Assembly: GCA_905234785.1 (NCBI GenBank) | Contig: CAJOIP010000001.1 | Location: 40,553-104,552 of the forward strand | Source: an uncultured Eggerthellaceae bacterium | GTDB taxonomy: Bacteria > Actinomycetota > Coriobacteriia > Coriobacteriales > Eggerthellaceae | Length of the DNA: 64,000 bases | Reading direction: 5' to 3' | Shown here: one piece after another, positions 56,996-64,000 of the stretch | How positions within the stretch are numbered: the first letter of the stretch is position 1 | How the letters are laid out: each line of letters starts with the position of its first letter | Translations under genes and position numbers: made by a program | The notes under the pieces: generated by a model | Databases searched by the model: none | Seen by the model: only the letters and a program-made list of their open reading frames with translations | Told to the model about the DNA's origin: nothing

Positions 56996-59065
56996 ATGAC
57001 ATCGGGCTTGTCCGACATAGTCACTGACGAGCGCACTGGCCTTATCGGCGAGCGGGCTTTTCTGGCGAAAGTCAACGGCATCGTCAGCGAATCGCCGTCG
57101 GGGCAGTGGTGCCTCATCGCCATCGACCTCGACCATTTCAGGCTGTTCAACGACTGGTACGGTCGCGAAGAAGGCGATTTCCTCCTGGCCGAGATCGGCG
57201 CGCGCCTCGTCGAAGAGGAGGCGCTGACAGGCGGGCTCGCCGGTTATCGGGGGCAGGATGATTTCTGCCTGCTCGCGCCGTTCGACAAGGCGCGAATCGA
57301 CGCGTTGTTCGACGATATAAGCGCATTCGTCGCGAAACGGGGAACAGCCGGGGGGTTCATGCCGGTTTTCGGCATCGGCCTGGTCGACGGCCCGTCGACG
57401 AGCATGGACCTACTCGACCGCGCCCTCGTTGCCGCGCGCAACGCCAAGGGCGATTTCCGCAAGCGCATCTGCGTGTTCCGCCAGCCCATGATCGATCAGA
57501 TCGAGCGGGAGTACCGCCTTTTATCGGATTTCCTGCATGGGCTGGAAAACGGCGAGATCATCTTCTATCTGCAGCCGCAATGCCGCATGTCGACCGGCAA
57601 GATCATCGGGGTCGAGGCGCTGGCGCGCTGGCGCAGGGCCGACGGCACGATGGTGCCGCCCGACGAGTTCGTTCCCGTCCTGGAAAAGCACGGTTTCATC
57701 ACCAACCTCGATTGCTTCATCTGGGAAGACGTCTGCGCTCACCTGCAAGCGTGGACCAGCTTGGGCCATGCGGCCATTCCCGTTTCCGTGAACGTGTCGC
57801 AAGTAGATTTCTTCCTTGTCGACATACCGGACCATTTCCAGCAACTCGTGGAAAAATACGGGCTCGATCCGTCGCTGCTGAAAATCGAGATCACCGAATC
57901 GGCCTACATGGAAAGCATGGCGATCGTCAACGACGCGGCCTCGCGCTTGCGCAAGCTGGGCTTTCTCGTGTTCATGGACGACTTCGGCAGCGGCTATTCG
58001 TCGCTCAACATGCTGCGCGATATCGAGCTCGATGCCATAAAGCTCGACGCCCAGTTCTTGCGCATGGGCAGCGACGGCGGTCATAAGGGCATTCATATCT
58101 TGGAGTCGGTCATCAACATGGCCAAGTCGCTGAACCTGCCCATAATCTGCGAAGGCGTGGAAACCGAGGAACAGGTTCGCTTCCTGAAAGGGCAGGGGTG
58201 CCGCTACGTGCAAGGTTACCGGTTTTATCGCCCAATGCCCGCCGACGAGTTCGAACGCATAATCGACGACGGCGCGCTTCTCGACATGCGGGGGCTTGTC
58301 GTGAAGGCCAACGAGCAGATTCGCACGCGCGAGCTGCTCGACGAGAACGTGTACAGCGATTCCATGCTGAACAACATCCTGGGGCCGGTCGCCATGTACT
58401 CATGGCGGGGCGGGGACATCGACATCGTCCGGTTCAACGAGCAGTTCTACGAGCTGATCGACTCGCCCGCGTTCCACGATCTTCGTCGCGGCATACAAAG
58501 GCTCATGCCCCGCGACGAGCGCCCGAAGCTGTTCCACTTGCTCTCGCAGGCCGAAGACAACGAGCTGAACGGCTCTGCGGGCATGTTGCGCTTCCTGAGG
58601 TACGGCGGGGCGGTGCGCCGGTATTTTTTCCGCTTCTATTATCTGGGAAAACGCGATGGGGGGCGGCTGTTCTACGGGTCGGTGCGCGACGTCACCGAGC
58701 TCACTGCGCTTCAAGCTCAGATGAAGCTGATTTCCCGCTTCTCGTCCGACAGCATGGTGTTCGTGCGCAAGCTTGGCAGCGGCATCGTGTACACGGTTGT
58801 CGCGCATGGCCTCGAACGCGCTATGGGGCTTTCCGTCGAGGAGTTTCAGAACGAGCTCGCGTCCGGTGCGTTCATCAATCGCATCGTGGAAGACGATGTG
58901 CGCGCCATGTTGAGCGACCAGGACGTTTTCTCGGTGAAGGAGATGCTGGCGCGGTTCCGCATCCGCACCGATTCAGGCGAGCTATTCGACCTCAGCGTGA
59001 AGTCTGACGCCGTCGATGACGAGGCGACCGACGTAGTGGCCATCCTCGTGTTCCGCGCGCACTAG
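56996..59065 (+). CDS. Degenerate-GGDEF / EAL c-di-GMP phosphodiesterase with C-terminal sensor region
   Basis: 689 residues, soluble. Residues 1-165: GGDEF fold whose active motif is broken (YRGQDDF), so likely regulatory. Residues 175-425: EAL domain with catalytic residues intact (GVEALARWRR, VNVSQVDF, LKIEITESAYM, MDDFGSGYSSLNML, IKLDAQFLR, ICEGVETEEQ). Residues 430-689: two PAS-like segments. EAL before PAS is an unusual order. Predicted to degrade c-di-GMP, opposing the two cyclases at 43768 and 47771. Confidence 0.9.
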   Translation: MTSGLSDIVTDERTGLIGERAFLAKVNGIVSESPSGQWCLIAIDLDHFRLFNDWYGREEGDFLLAEIGARLVEEEALTGGLAGYRGQDDFCLLAPFDKARIDALFDDISAFVAKRGTAGGFMPVFGIGLVDGPSTSMDLLDRALVAARNAKGDFRKRICVFRQPMIDQIEREYRLLSDFLHGLENGEIIFYLQPQCRMSTGKIIGVEALARWRRADGTMVPPDEFVPVLEKHGFITNLDCFIWEDVCAHLQAWTSLGHAAIPVSVNVSQVDFFLVDIPDHFQQLVEKYGLDPSLLKIEITESAYMESMAIVNDAASRLRKLGFLVFMDDFGSGYSSLNMLRDIELDAIKLDAQFLRMGSDGGHKGIHILESVINMAKSLNLPIICEGVETEEQVRFLKGQGCRYVQGYRFYRPMPADEFERIIDDGALLDMRGLVVKANEQIRTRELLDENVYSDSMLNNILGPVAMYSWRGGDIDIVRFNEQFYELIDSPAFHDLRRGIQRLMPRDERPKLFHLLSQAEDNELNGSAGMLRFLRYGGAVRRYFFRFYYLGKRDGGRLFYGSVRDVTELTALQAQMKLISRFSSDSMVFVRKLGSGIVYTVVAHGLERAMGLSVEEFQNELASGAFINRIVEDDVRAMLSDQDVFSVKEMLARFRIRTDSGELFDLSVKSDAVDDEATDVVAILVFRAH

Positions 59066-59068
59066 CAG

Positions 59069-59308
59069 CCCGCCACCCCGGGCGGAGCGCCGGGCAAAGC
59101 CCGAGATTCCTCGCTTCGCTCGGAATGACACATCCCTTGCCACCCCGGGCGGAGCGCGAAGCGCCGCCCCAGCCTGCCACCCCGGTCGGAGCGCGAAGCG
59201 CCGCCCCAACCTGTCATCCTGAGCGGAGCGCCGAAGGCGCGGAGTCGAAGGATCCCCGACGTCTCAGCGGGGGAGACCCTTCGACTCCGCTTGGAATGAC
59301 GCTTACGG
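59069..59308. repeat. Cluster of TCATCCTGAGCG-type repeats
   Basis: Successive partial copies: CACCCCGGGCGGAGCGCCGG, CACCCCGGGCGGAGCGCGAA, CACCCCGGTCGGAGCGCGAA, then TGTCATCCTGAGCGGAGCGC and, inverted, CCTTCGACTCCGCTTGGAAT. Same family as 1115-1390 and 11429-11560. It fills the gap between two convergent genes. Confidence 0.85.
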
Positions 59309-59322
59309 CCTATCGGCCGCGT

Positions 59323-59820
59323 TTAATGCATGCGGCGCGCGTGCTTGTGGCCCTTGCGGTGATGCTTGCGGCCCTTCTTCTTGCCGTCGATGCCGGCTTC
59401 TTTCAGGCTGACGATCAGCTTCTCGCTGATGGCGTCGAGCTGTGCGCGCTCGTCGGCGGAAAGGGCGGCCAGGATTTTCTCGGCAGCTTTGTCTTGCGCA
59501 TCTTCGTGCTTTTTGGCGAGCTTGCGGCCGTCGTCGGTCAGCTTCACGGCGTACAGCTTCTTCTCGCCGGCCTTCTCGATGGTGACGTAGCCGTTGCGGC
59601 TGGCCTTGCGCACGATGTCCTTCAGGGCGGCGCGGTTCATCCCGAGCTTCGATACAAGCTCGCGCTGCGTGGCGCCGTCGTTTTCCAGCAAGACGCGCAG
59701 CAGGGCGCCCTGCCCGCGCTTGTAGCTCTTGGGGCCGTTCTTGCGCTGGGAAAGGCGGACGAGCTTGCCGGCCTTCTTCATCTTCGCGAGCGTTTTTGCG
59801 GAATCGTTCATATTTGCCAC
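59323..59820 (-). CDS. MarR-like regulator with His/Lys/Arg-rich tail
   Basis: 165 residues. Residues 30-105 are a winged helix (QGALLRVLLENDGATQRELV, KLGMNRAALKDIVRKASRNG, YVTIEKAGEKKLYAVKLTDDG). The C-terminal helix (ILAALSADERAQLDAISEKL) matches its paralogues at 49-53 kb. The last 16 residues are GRKHHRKGHKHARRMH, a histidine- and base-rich tail that could bind metal or nucleic acid. GAGGTGGC precedes the ATG. Confidence 0.85.
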   Translation of the reverse strand: MANMNDSAKTLAKMKKAGKLVRLSQRKNGPKSYKRGQGALLRVLLENDGATQRELVSKLGMNRAALKDIVRKASRNGYVTIEKAGEKKLYAVKLTDDGRKLAKKHEDAQDKAAEKILAALSADERAQLDAISEKLIVSLKEAGIDGKKKGRKHHRKGHKHARRMH

Positions 59821-60116
59821 CTCGTTTTCTCGTGGGTTGTACAGGGCTCTCTGCGATGGGCCCTGCGACGTGCTGCGATACTATACCGCTCGAGGGAACG
59901 GGTGCTCTATTATTCATAGAACATTCAACAAGTTTATGTATTAGCAGGTCAAAAGCGAGAATCGATTATTCATGAATGAAGTGAAAGATAATAAATTCGT
60001 CACGTTTCGTACTTCTTCGTCACATGTCCGCTCGGTTTTCCGCTCTGTTTCGCGTGTGCAGCCCCTACTGAAAATAGCGGGTTAACCAGGCCGCTTATGA
60101 AGGGGAAATGTGCTGT

Positions 60117-60147
60117 TTGACACATTCACCTCGGTTTCTGCTAGTAT
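60117..60147 (+). promoter_or_regulatory. Promoter of the integration host factor gene
   Basis: TTGACA and TAGTAT separated by 19 bases, with TGC before the -10 (extended -10). About 40 bases upstream of the start codon. The rest of 59821-60187 is AT-rich and includes CACGTTTCGTAC at 60000-60011, repeated at 60602-60613 upstream of modA. Confidence 0.55.
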
Positions 60148-60187
60148 TCGTTAGGCAGTATTAACCAATAGCAAAGGAGTTCTGAAC

Positions 60188-60496
60188 ATGGCATTGCCTC
60201 AGATGACCGAAGAGCAGCGCGCTGCCGCTCTCGAGAAGGCCAAGGAAACCCGTCGTAAGCGCGCCAAGGTCCGCGAGGACATCAAGGCTGGCAAGCTGAC
60301 CGCCAAGAAGGCCCTCGCCAAGCGCGACGATCCCATCTACGGCAAGATCAAGGTTTCTCAGTTCATCGAGTCGTTCCCGGGCTATGGCAAGGCCAAGGCC
60401 GAGAAGCTCATGGCCGAGATCGGCATCGCCGAAGGCCGCCGTCTGTCCGGCCTGGGCGAGAAGCAGGTCACCGCTCTGATCGAGGCGCTCGACTAG
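60188..60496 (+). CDS. mihF: Integration host factor, actinobacterial type (mIHF/sIHF)
   Basis: Nucleoid-associated protein unrelated to E. coli IHF. The 102 residues show a basic N-terminal helix (EKAKETRRKRAKVREDIKAG), KKALAKRDDPIYGKIKV, and the helix-two-turn-helix ESFPGYGKAKAEKLMAEIGI that contacts the DNA backbone, as in Mycobacterium mIHF. AAAGGAGTTC upstream is a strong ribosome binding site. Monocistronic, with its own promoter and terminator. A good lineage marker for Actinomycetota. Confidence 0.95.
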   Translation: MALPQMTEEQRAAALEKAKETRRKRAKVREDIKAGKLTAKKALAKRDDPIYGKIKVSQFIESFPGYGKAKAEKLMAEIGIAEGRRLSGLGEKQVTALIEALD

Positions 60497-60519
60497 TTCT
60501 TCGCGAACATAGAAGCACG

Positions 60520-60548
60520 AAAGCCCTTCCACCCGGAAGGGCTTTTTT
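60520..60548 (+). terminator. Terminator of mihF
   Basis: AGCCCTTC, 6-base loop, GAAGGGCT, then TTTTTGTT. Confidence 0.95.
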
Positions 60549-60669
60549 GTTGCGCCGATGTGCAGGGAGAGTGCCTCTTCCTGCACATGTAGATTCAATA
60601 TCACGTTTCGTACCTGTTCGTACCATATTATTCACAGAGAAAAATTATCGGGAATTAGGATATTCAAGA

Positions 60670-60698
60670 TTGACCCTAATCTAAGAAAAGAATAATAT
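60670..60698 (+). promoter_or_regulatory. Promoter of modABC
   Basis: TTGACC (60670-60675), 17-base spacer, TAATAT (60693-60698). The leader of about 60 bases contains CCGAC / GTCGG at about 60711-60735, a small hairpin. I do not see a classical ModE palindrome or a molybdenum-cofactor riboswitch. Confidence 0.7.
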
Positions 60699-60764
60699 AG
60701 ACAAATCAATCCGACACCTGTGAGAGAAGGCGTCGGGAAGGGAAAGCAACAGGAAGGAAAGTAC

Positions 60765-61712
60765 ATGAAGCGCATGAAATTGATTCTTGCAGCCGTGTGC
60801 GCCGTTGCCCTCGTGGCGGCGTTCGCGCTCGTCGGCTGCAGCTCGAGCTCCAGCTCGTCGGCTGCCAGCTCGAGTGCTGCTAGCTCCGAGGCCAGCTCGA
60901 GCGCCAGCGCCAGCAGCGCTGCCGCCTCCGCCGAGGCCGTCGAGCTGCAGATCTTCGCGGCTAACTCGCTGACGAAGGCCCTCGCCGAGGCTCAGGACCT
61001 CTACACCCAGCAGAACCCGAACGTCACGTTTGCCGACACGCAGTATAAGAGCTCCGGCGAGCTGAACTCCATGCTCGAGGCCGGCTCTTACGCCGACATC
61101 GAGATCACCGCCTCCAAGGGCACGATGGACACGGCTGAGGAAAAGGGCTACATCGACCCCGCCACCCGCGTCACGATGTTCAAGAACGACCTGGTCATCG
61201 TCACCAAGGCTGACAACGCCGACATCACCGCGGTCACCCTCGACGACGTCGCCACCGGCAAGTACACCGTGTGCGTGGGCGACGACTCCGTGCCTGCTGG
61301 CAACTACGCCAACCAGTCGCTGAGCACGGTCGGCTGCTTCAATGACCCGGACGGCAAGGTCGGCTCCGAGAGCGCCGGCAAGGCCAACGGCACCGACGCA
61401 TACGCCGGCACCCCGCTTGACGGCAAGGTCGTCACCGACACCTCCGTCGGCAATGTTTGCCAGCATGCCGCTTCTGGCGACGTCGACATCGCCTTCGTGT
61501 ACACCTCCGACGTCGAGCGCTTCGCTGAGAAGTCGCCGGTCAAGGTCGTCGGCACGGTTCCGGCTGACACCCACAAGAACATCACCTATCCGGGCGCTGT
61601 AACCGCTCAGTCCAAGAACGCTGAAGCGGCCGCCGCCTTCCTCGATTGGTGCATGACCGACAAGGACGTCGCCGAGATTTGGCAGAAGTGGGGCTTCGAG
61701 CTCGCTGCCTAA
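60765..61712 (+). CDS. modA: Molybdate/tungstate-binding lipoprotein ModA
   Basis: 315 residues from the ATG at 60765 (AGGAAGGAAAG upstream). Sec lipoprotein signal (MKRMKLILAAVCAVALVAAF, ALVGC lipobox) and a long Ser/Ala linker (SSSSSSSAASSSAASSEASS). Binding domain with LQIFAANSLTKAL (oxyanion-binding Ser), TQYKSSGELNSMLE, and near the C-terminus AAAFLDWCMTDKDVAEIWQK. Delivers molybdate or tungstate to ModBC. First gene of modABC; a hairpin follows its stop, perhaps giving more ModA than ModBC. Confidence 0.94.
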   Translation: MKRMKLILAAVCAVALVAAFALVGCSSSSSSSAASSSAASSEASSSASASSAAASAEAVELQIFAANSLTKALAEAQDLYTQQNPNVTFADTQYKSSGELNSMLEAGSYADIEITASKGTMDTAEEKGYIDPATRVTMFKNDLVIVTKADNADITAVTLDDVATGKYTVCVGDDSVPAGNYANQSLSTVGCFNDPDGKVGSESAGKANGTDAYAGTPLDGKVVTDTSVGNVCQHAASGDVDIAFVYTSDVERFAEKSPVKVVGTVPADTHKNITYPGAVTAQSKNAEAAAAFLDWCMTDKDVAEIWQKWGFELAA

Positions 61713-61747
61713 AGCTGATTGATCGCATTTGACCAATAGCTGTTCGA

Positions 61748-61776
61748 GGGGGAGCCGGCTTTGCGCTGGCTCCCCC
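61748..61776 (+). terminator. Intra-operon hairpin after modA
   Basis: GGGGGAGCC, 11-base loop, GGCTCCCCC, then CTTGCGTGTT. A partial terminator that would reduce expression of modB and modC relative to modA. Confidence 0.65.
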
Positions 61777-61784
61777 CTTGCGTG

Positions 61785-61854
61785 TTACCGTAGGGGCGCT
61801 CCCCGAGCGCCCACGAACCGCGTGACGGGCGCGCGGGGTGCGCCCCTACGGTTA
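61785..61854. repeat. GTAGGGGCGC inverted-repeat element between modA and modB
   Basis: Arms 61785-61812 (TTACCGTAGGGGCGCTCCCC...) and 61827-61854 (...GGTGCGCCCCTACGGTTA). Same family as 9899-10012, 12232-12275 and 21651-21775. It ends 36 bases before modB. Confidence 0.88.
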
Positions 61855-61890
61855 ACATGTACTATGTTTCCACGATGTAAGGAAGGCACC

Positions 61891-63273
61891 ATGCGAAAAC
61901 GCGCTCTCTTGCTTGCGGCTGCGCTTGCGCTTGCCATGGCCACTATGGTCGCACCGGCGGCGTTTGCGGCTGACATCGAATCAGCCGCAACGACGAAAGC
62001 CGATGTGAGCACCGAAGACGTGGTCGTGTCGGCCGACTCCGACGACCTGACCGCCATCGCCGGCGGATGCGATTTCGCCGTGGGCGATTTCGAGCGGGCG
62101 AGCAAGGGCTCGAACCGCAACATCGCCGACGCCTATTACGGCTATGCGTACTACATCGGCAACAAGTCCGATACGCTCATGTACCTGGTGACAAGCGACA
62201 GCGTGATCGTGTACGTCGACCCGAAGGCCGCGGATGCGGCGGGCTTCGACCTGGCCTCAGACGACGATTTGGCGCAAATCCAGCAGCTCATCGTGAAGCT
62301 CGACGCGCAAGCGGGCGGCGGCGGTGCGCTCATCGGCAACTCTGCCACGTGGTACTTCACGTCCGAGCAGGAAAACGAGCTGAACGGCGTCTTGTACAAG
62401 TTCAACCAAATCATCGACGGCAGCGCATACAACCTCGTGGTTGGCAAGGACGGAAGCGACGTCACCGATACGTCGAACCCGCATTACGTGCAGACGTCGT
62501 TTGCCTGCTTCGCCTCGCTCATACCTGCAAGCGAGGCGGTCATCGCGGCTGAGCCGTCGTGGTTCGAGTCGCTCGGCGCGTTCATGTCGGTGCTCGACTG
62601 GTCGCCGCTGTTCGTAACGCTGCGAACCACGTTCACGGCGATTGTCTTCATCTTCATCTTGGGCTTGGCGGCGGCGTATTTCTGCCGGCAGCGCTCGCCG
62701 AAGGTCCGCAACATCTTCGACACCATCTTCACCATCCCCATGGTGCTGCCGCCGACGGTCTGCGGCTTCTTGCTGCTGCTGGCGTTGGGCAGCAACACGC
62801 CCGTGGGCCAGTGGTTCATCGACATCGGCTTCCCGCTCATCTTCAGCTGGCCGGCGACGGTCATCGCCGCCGTGGTCGTGGCGTTCCCGCTTATGTACCG
62901 CGGCGCGCTCGGCGCGTTCGACAACCTCGACCCGAACATGCTCGACGCGGCGCGCACGCTCGGCTGGTCCGAGGGCAAGATTTTCTTCAAGATCATGCTG
63001 CCGTTGTCGTGGTCGTCCATCGCGGCTTCCACGGTGCTCGCCTTCGCCCGCGCGCTCGGCGAATTCGGCGCGACGCTGTTCTTGGCGGGCAACTACCTGG
63101 GCATCACGCGCACTATCCCGATTGCCATTTACTTCGAGTGGATGAACGGCAACACTGACATCGCCATCTTCTGGACGATCATCCTCATCATCTTCAGCTT
63201 CCTGGTCATCATGTTCATCAACCTGTGGTCGCAGCATACGACGCGCTACCGGAAGGGGGCAGTCGAAGAATGA
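61891..63273 (+). CDS. modB: Molybdate ABC permease ModB fused to an exported N-terminal domain
   Basis: 460 residues from the ATG at 61891 (AAGGAAGGCACC upstream); ordinary ModB is about 225. Residues 1-27 are a cleavable Sec signal (ALALAMATMVAPAAFAA). Residues 28-230 form an extracytoplasmic domain of no family I know (NIADAYYGYAYYIGNKSDTL, MYLVTSDSVIVYVDP, IGNSATWYFTSEQENELNGV). From about 236 the ModB permease begins: helix TLRTTFTAIVFIFILGLAAA, then TIPMVLPPTVCGFLLLLALG, the EAA-type loop MLDAARTLGWSEGKIFFKIM, and ALGEFGATLFLAGN. It overlaps modC by 4 bases (ATGA) and ends in TGA. Confidence 0.93.
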   Translation: MRKRALLLAAALALAMATMVAPAAFAADIESAATTKADVSTEDVVVSADSDDLTAIAGGCDFAVGDFERASKGSNRNIADAYYGYAYYIGNKSDTLMYLVTSDSVIVYVDPKAADAAGFDLASDDDLAQIQQLIVKLDAQAGGGGALIGNSATWYFTSEQENELNGVLYKFNQIIDGSAYNLVVGKDGSDVTDTSNPHYVQTSFACFASLIPASEAVIAAEPSWFESLGAFMSVLDWSPLFVTLRTTFTAIVFIFILGLAAAYFCRQRSPKVRNIFDTIFTIPMVLPPTVCGFLLLLALGSNTPVGQWFIDIGFPLIFSWPATVIAAVVVAFPLMYRGALGAFDNLDPNMLDAARTLGWSEGKIFFKIMLPLSWSSIAASTVLAFARALGEFGATLFLAGNYLGITRTIPIAIYFEWMNGNTDIAIFWTIILIIFSFLVIMFINLWSQHTTRYRKGAVEE

Positions 63274-64000
63274 GTCTGGAAGTCGATATTAGGAAAACGT
63301 TCGGGTCGTATTCGCTCGACGTAAGATTCAAGGCGGAAGACGAGGTCTTCGGCTTGCTCGGCGCATCGGGTTGCGGCAAGTCGCTGACCATGCGCAGCAT
63401 CGCCGGCATCGAGACGCCCGACGAGGGGCGCATCGTCGTGAACGGCAAGGTGTTCTTCGACAGCGAGCAGGGCATCAACTTGAAGCCTCAGGAGCGCAAG
63501 ACGGCGTTGCTGTTCCAAAACTACATGCTGTTCCCGAACCTGACGGTTGAAGACAATGTGGCTGCGGGCATTCCGAAGGACACGCCCAAAGACGAACGCG
63601 ACAAGATCGTCGCCGAGGAGCTTCAGCGCTTCGACGTGGCGGCGTTCGGCAAGCGCTACCCGGCTCAGCTTTCGGGCGGCCAGCAACAGCGCGTGGCGTT
63701 GGCCCGCATGTTGGCGGCGCGGCCGGGCATCCTCATGCTCGACGAGCCGTTCTCGGCGCTCGATTCGCACCTGAAGAGCGTGCTCGAACAGAACCTCACG
63801 GGCCTGTTCGAAGTGTTCGACGGCACCATCTTGTACGTGAGCCACGACATCGACGAGGCCGTGCGCTTCTGCGACACCATCGCCGTCATGGAGCAGGGCA
63901 AGCTGATGGAAATCGACAAGGGCCGCGAGCTTATTCAGAATCCGAAGAGCCTGGCGGGCATCAAGCTTGGCGGTTGCAAGAACGCGCCGTTTGCCGAGTA
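63270..64000 (+). CDS. modC: Molybdate ABC transporter ATPase ModC (cut by window end)
   Basis: Open frame from ATG 63270, overlapping the modB stop by 4 bases, and running off the window (at least 243 residues). MSLEVDIRKTFGSYSLDVRF; Walker A LLGASGCGKSLTMRS; Q-loop LFQNYMLFPNLTV; signature LSGGQQQRVALARML; Walker B ILMLDEPFSALD; H-loop YVSHDIDEA. The C-terminal region, where ModC normally carries a Mop/TOBE domain, is not visible, so whether it has one cannot be said. Confidence 0.94.
   Translation, partial: MSLEVDIRKTFGSYSLDVRFKAEDEVFGLLGASGCGKSLTMRSIAGIETPDEGRIVVNGKVFFDSEQGINLKPQERKTALLFQNYMLFPNLTVEDNVAAGIPKDTPKDERDKIVAEELQRFDVAAFGKRYPAQLSGGQQQRVALARMLAARPGILMLDEPFSALDSHLKSVLEQNLTGLFEVFDGTILYVSHDIDEAVRFCDTIAVMEQGKLMEIDKGRELIQNPKSLAGIKLGGCKNAPFAE

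Noticed and set aside
60497..60764. Molybdenum-cofactor riboswitch upstream of modA
   Set aside because: The region is AT-rich with only one small hairpin; I cannot see the conserved multi-stem layout of that riboswitch. A covariance-model search would decide.

Overview
The window is a 64 kb piece of a high-GC chromosome. An actinobacterial-type integration host factor, a GlnR-like orphan regulator beside glutamine synthetase, a SARP/BTAD-type regulator, and heavy investment in molybdate and c-di-GMP genes point to Actinomycetota, most likely class Coriobacteriia (Eggerthellaceae-like anaerobe). That taxonomic guess is inference from gene content, not a database match. No phage, transposase or CRISPR array was recognised.

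Left part (0-39 kb) is mostly housekeeping. In order: an unknown gene; glnA-glnR; polA; the conserved translation/ribosome block rplU-rpmA-obgE-proB / proA / nadD-yqeK fusion-rsfS; a large STAND/SARP-type regulator; secA; prfB (minus); a fused transketolase; ftsE-ftsX and an S41 peptidase homologue that lacks its catalytic serine; rnr; a trans-translation block on the minus strand (unknown gene, smpB, an unknown acidic protein, then tmRNA); an L,D-transpeptidase; ybaK and rdgB; tRNA-Pro and tRNA-Gly; glmS; acpS-nnrD; ligA.

Right part (39-64 kb) is an accessory and regulatory region centred on molybdate/tungstate handling: modD, two nearly identical two-domain Mop proteins, a one-domain Mop protein, an excisionase-type HTH fused to a molybdate-binding-like domain, a divergent MoeA homologue, and at the right edge modA-modB-modC, cut by the window end. 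ModB carries an extra exported N-terminal domain. Interspersed are three GGDEF/EAL proteins, a LysR regulator flanked on both sides by a shared 24-bp motif, five MarR-like winged-helix genes (two with a four-cysteine N-terminal cluster, one truncated at an inserted AAA ATPase/DUF234 gene), and a BtuCD/FecCD-type ABC importer with a Tat-exported lipoprotein.

Several families of palindromic repeats are scattered between genes. One of them (GTAGGGGCGC...GCGCCCCTAC) also sits in frame inside two coding sequences, exactly at the domain joints of the NadD-YqeK and transketolase fusions. The most noteworthy observations are the FtsEX-linked pseudo-protease, the repeat-derived protein linkers, the ModB fusion, the molybdate cluster, and the Cys-cluster MarR family.
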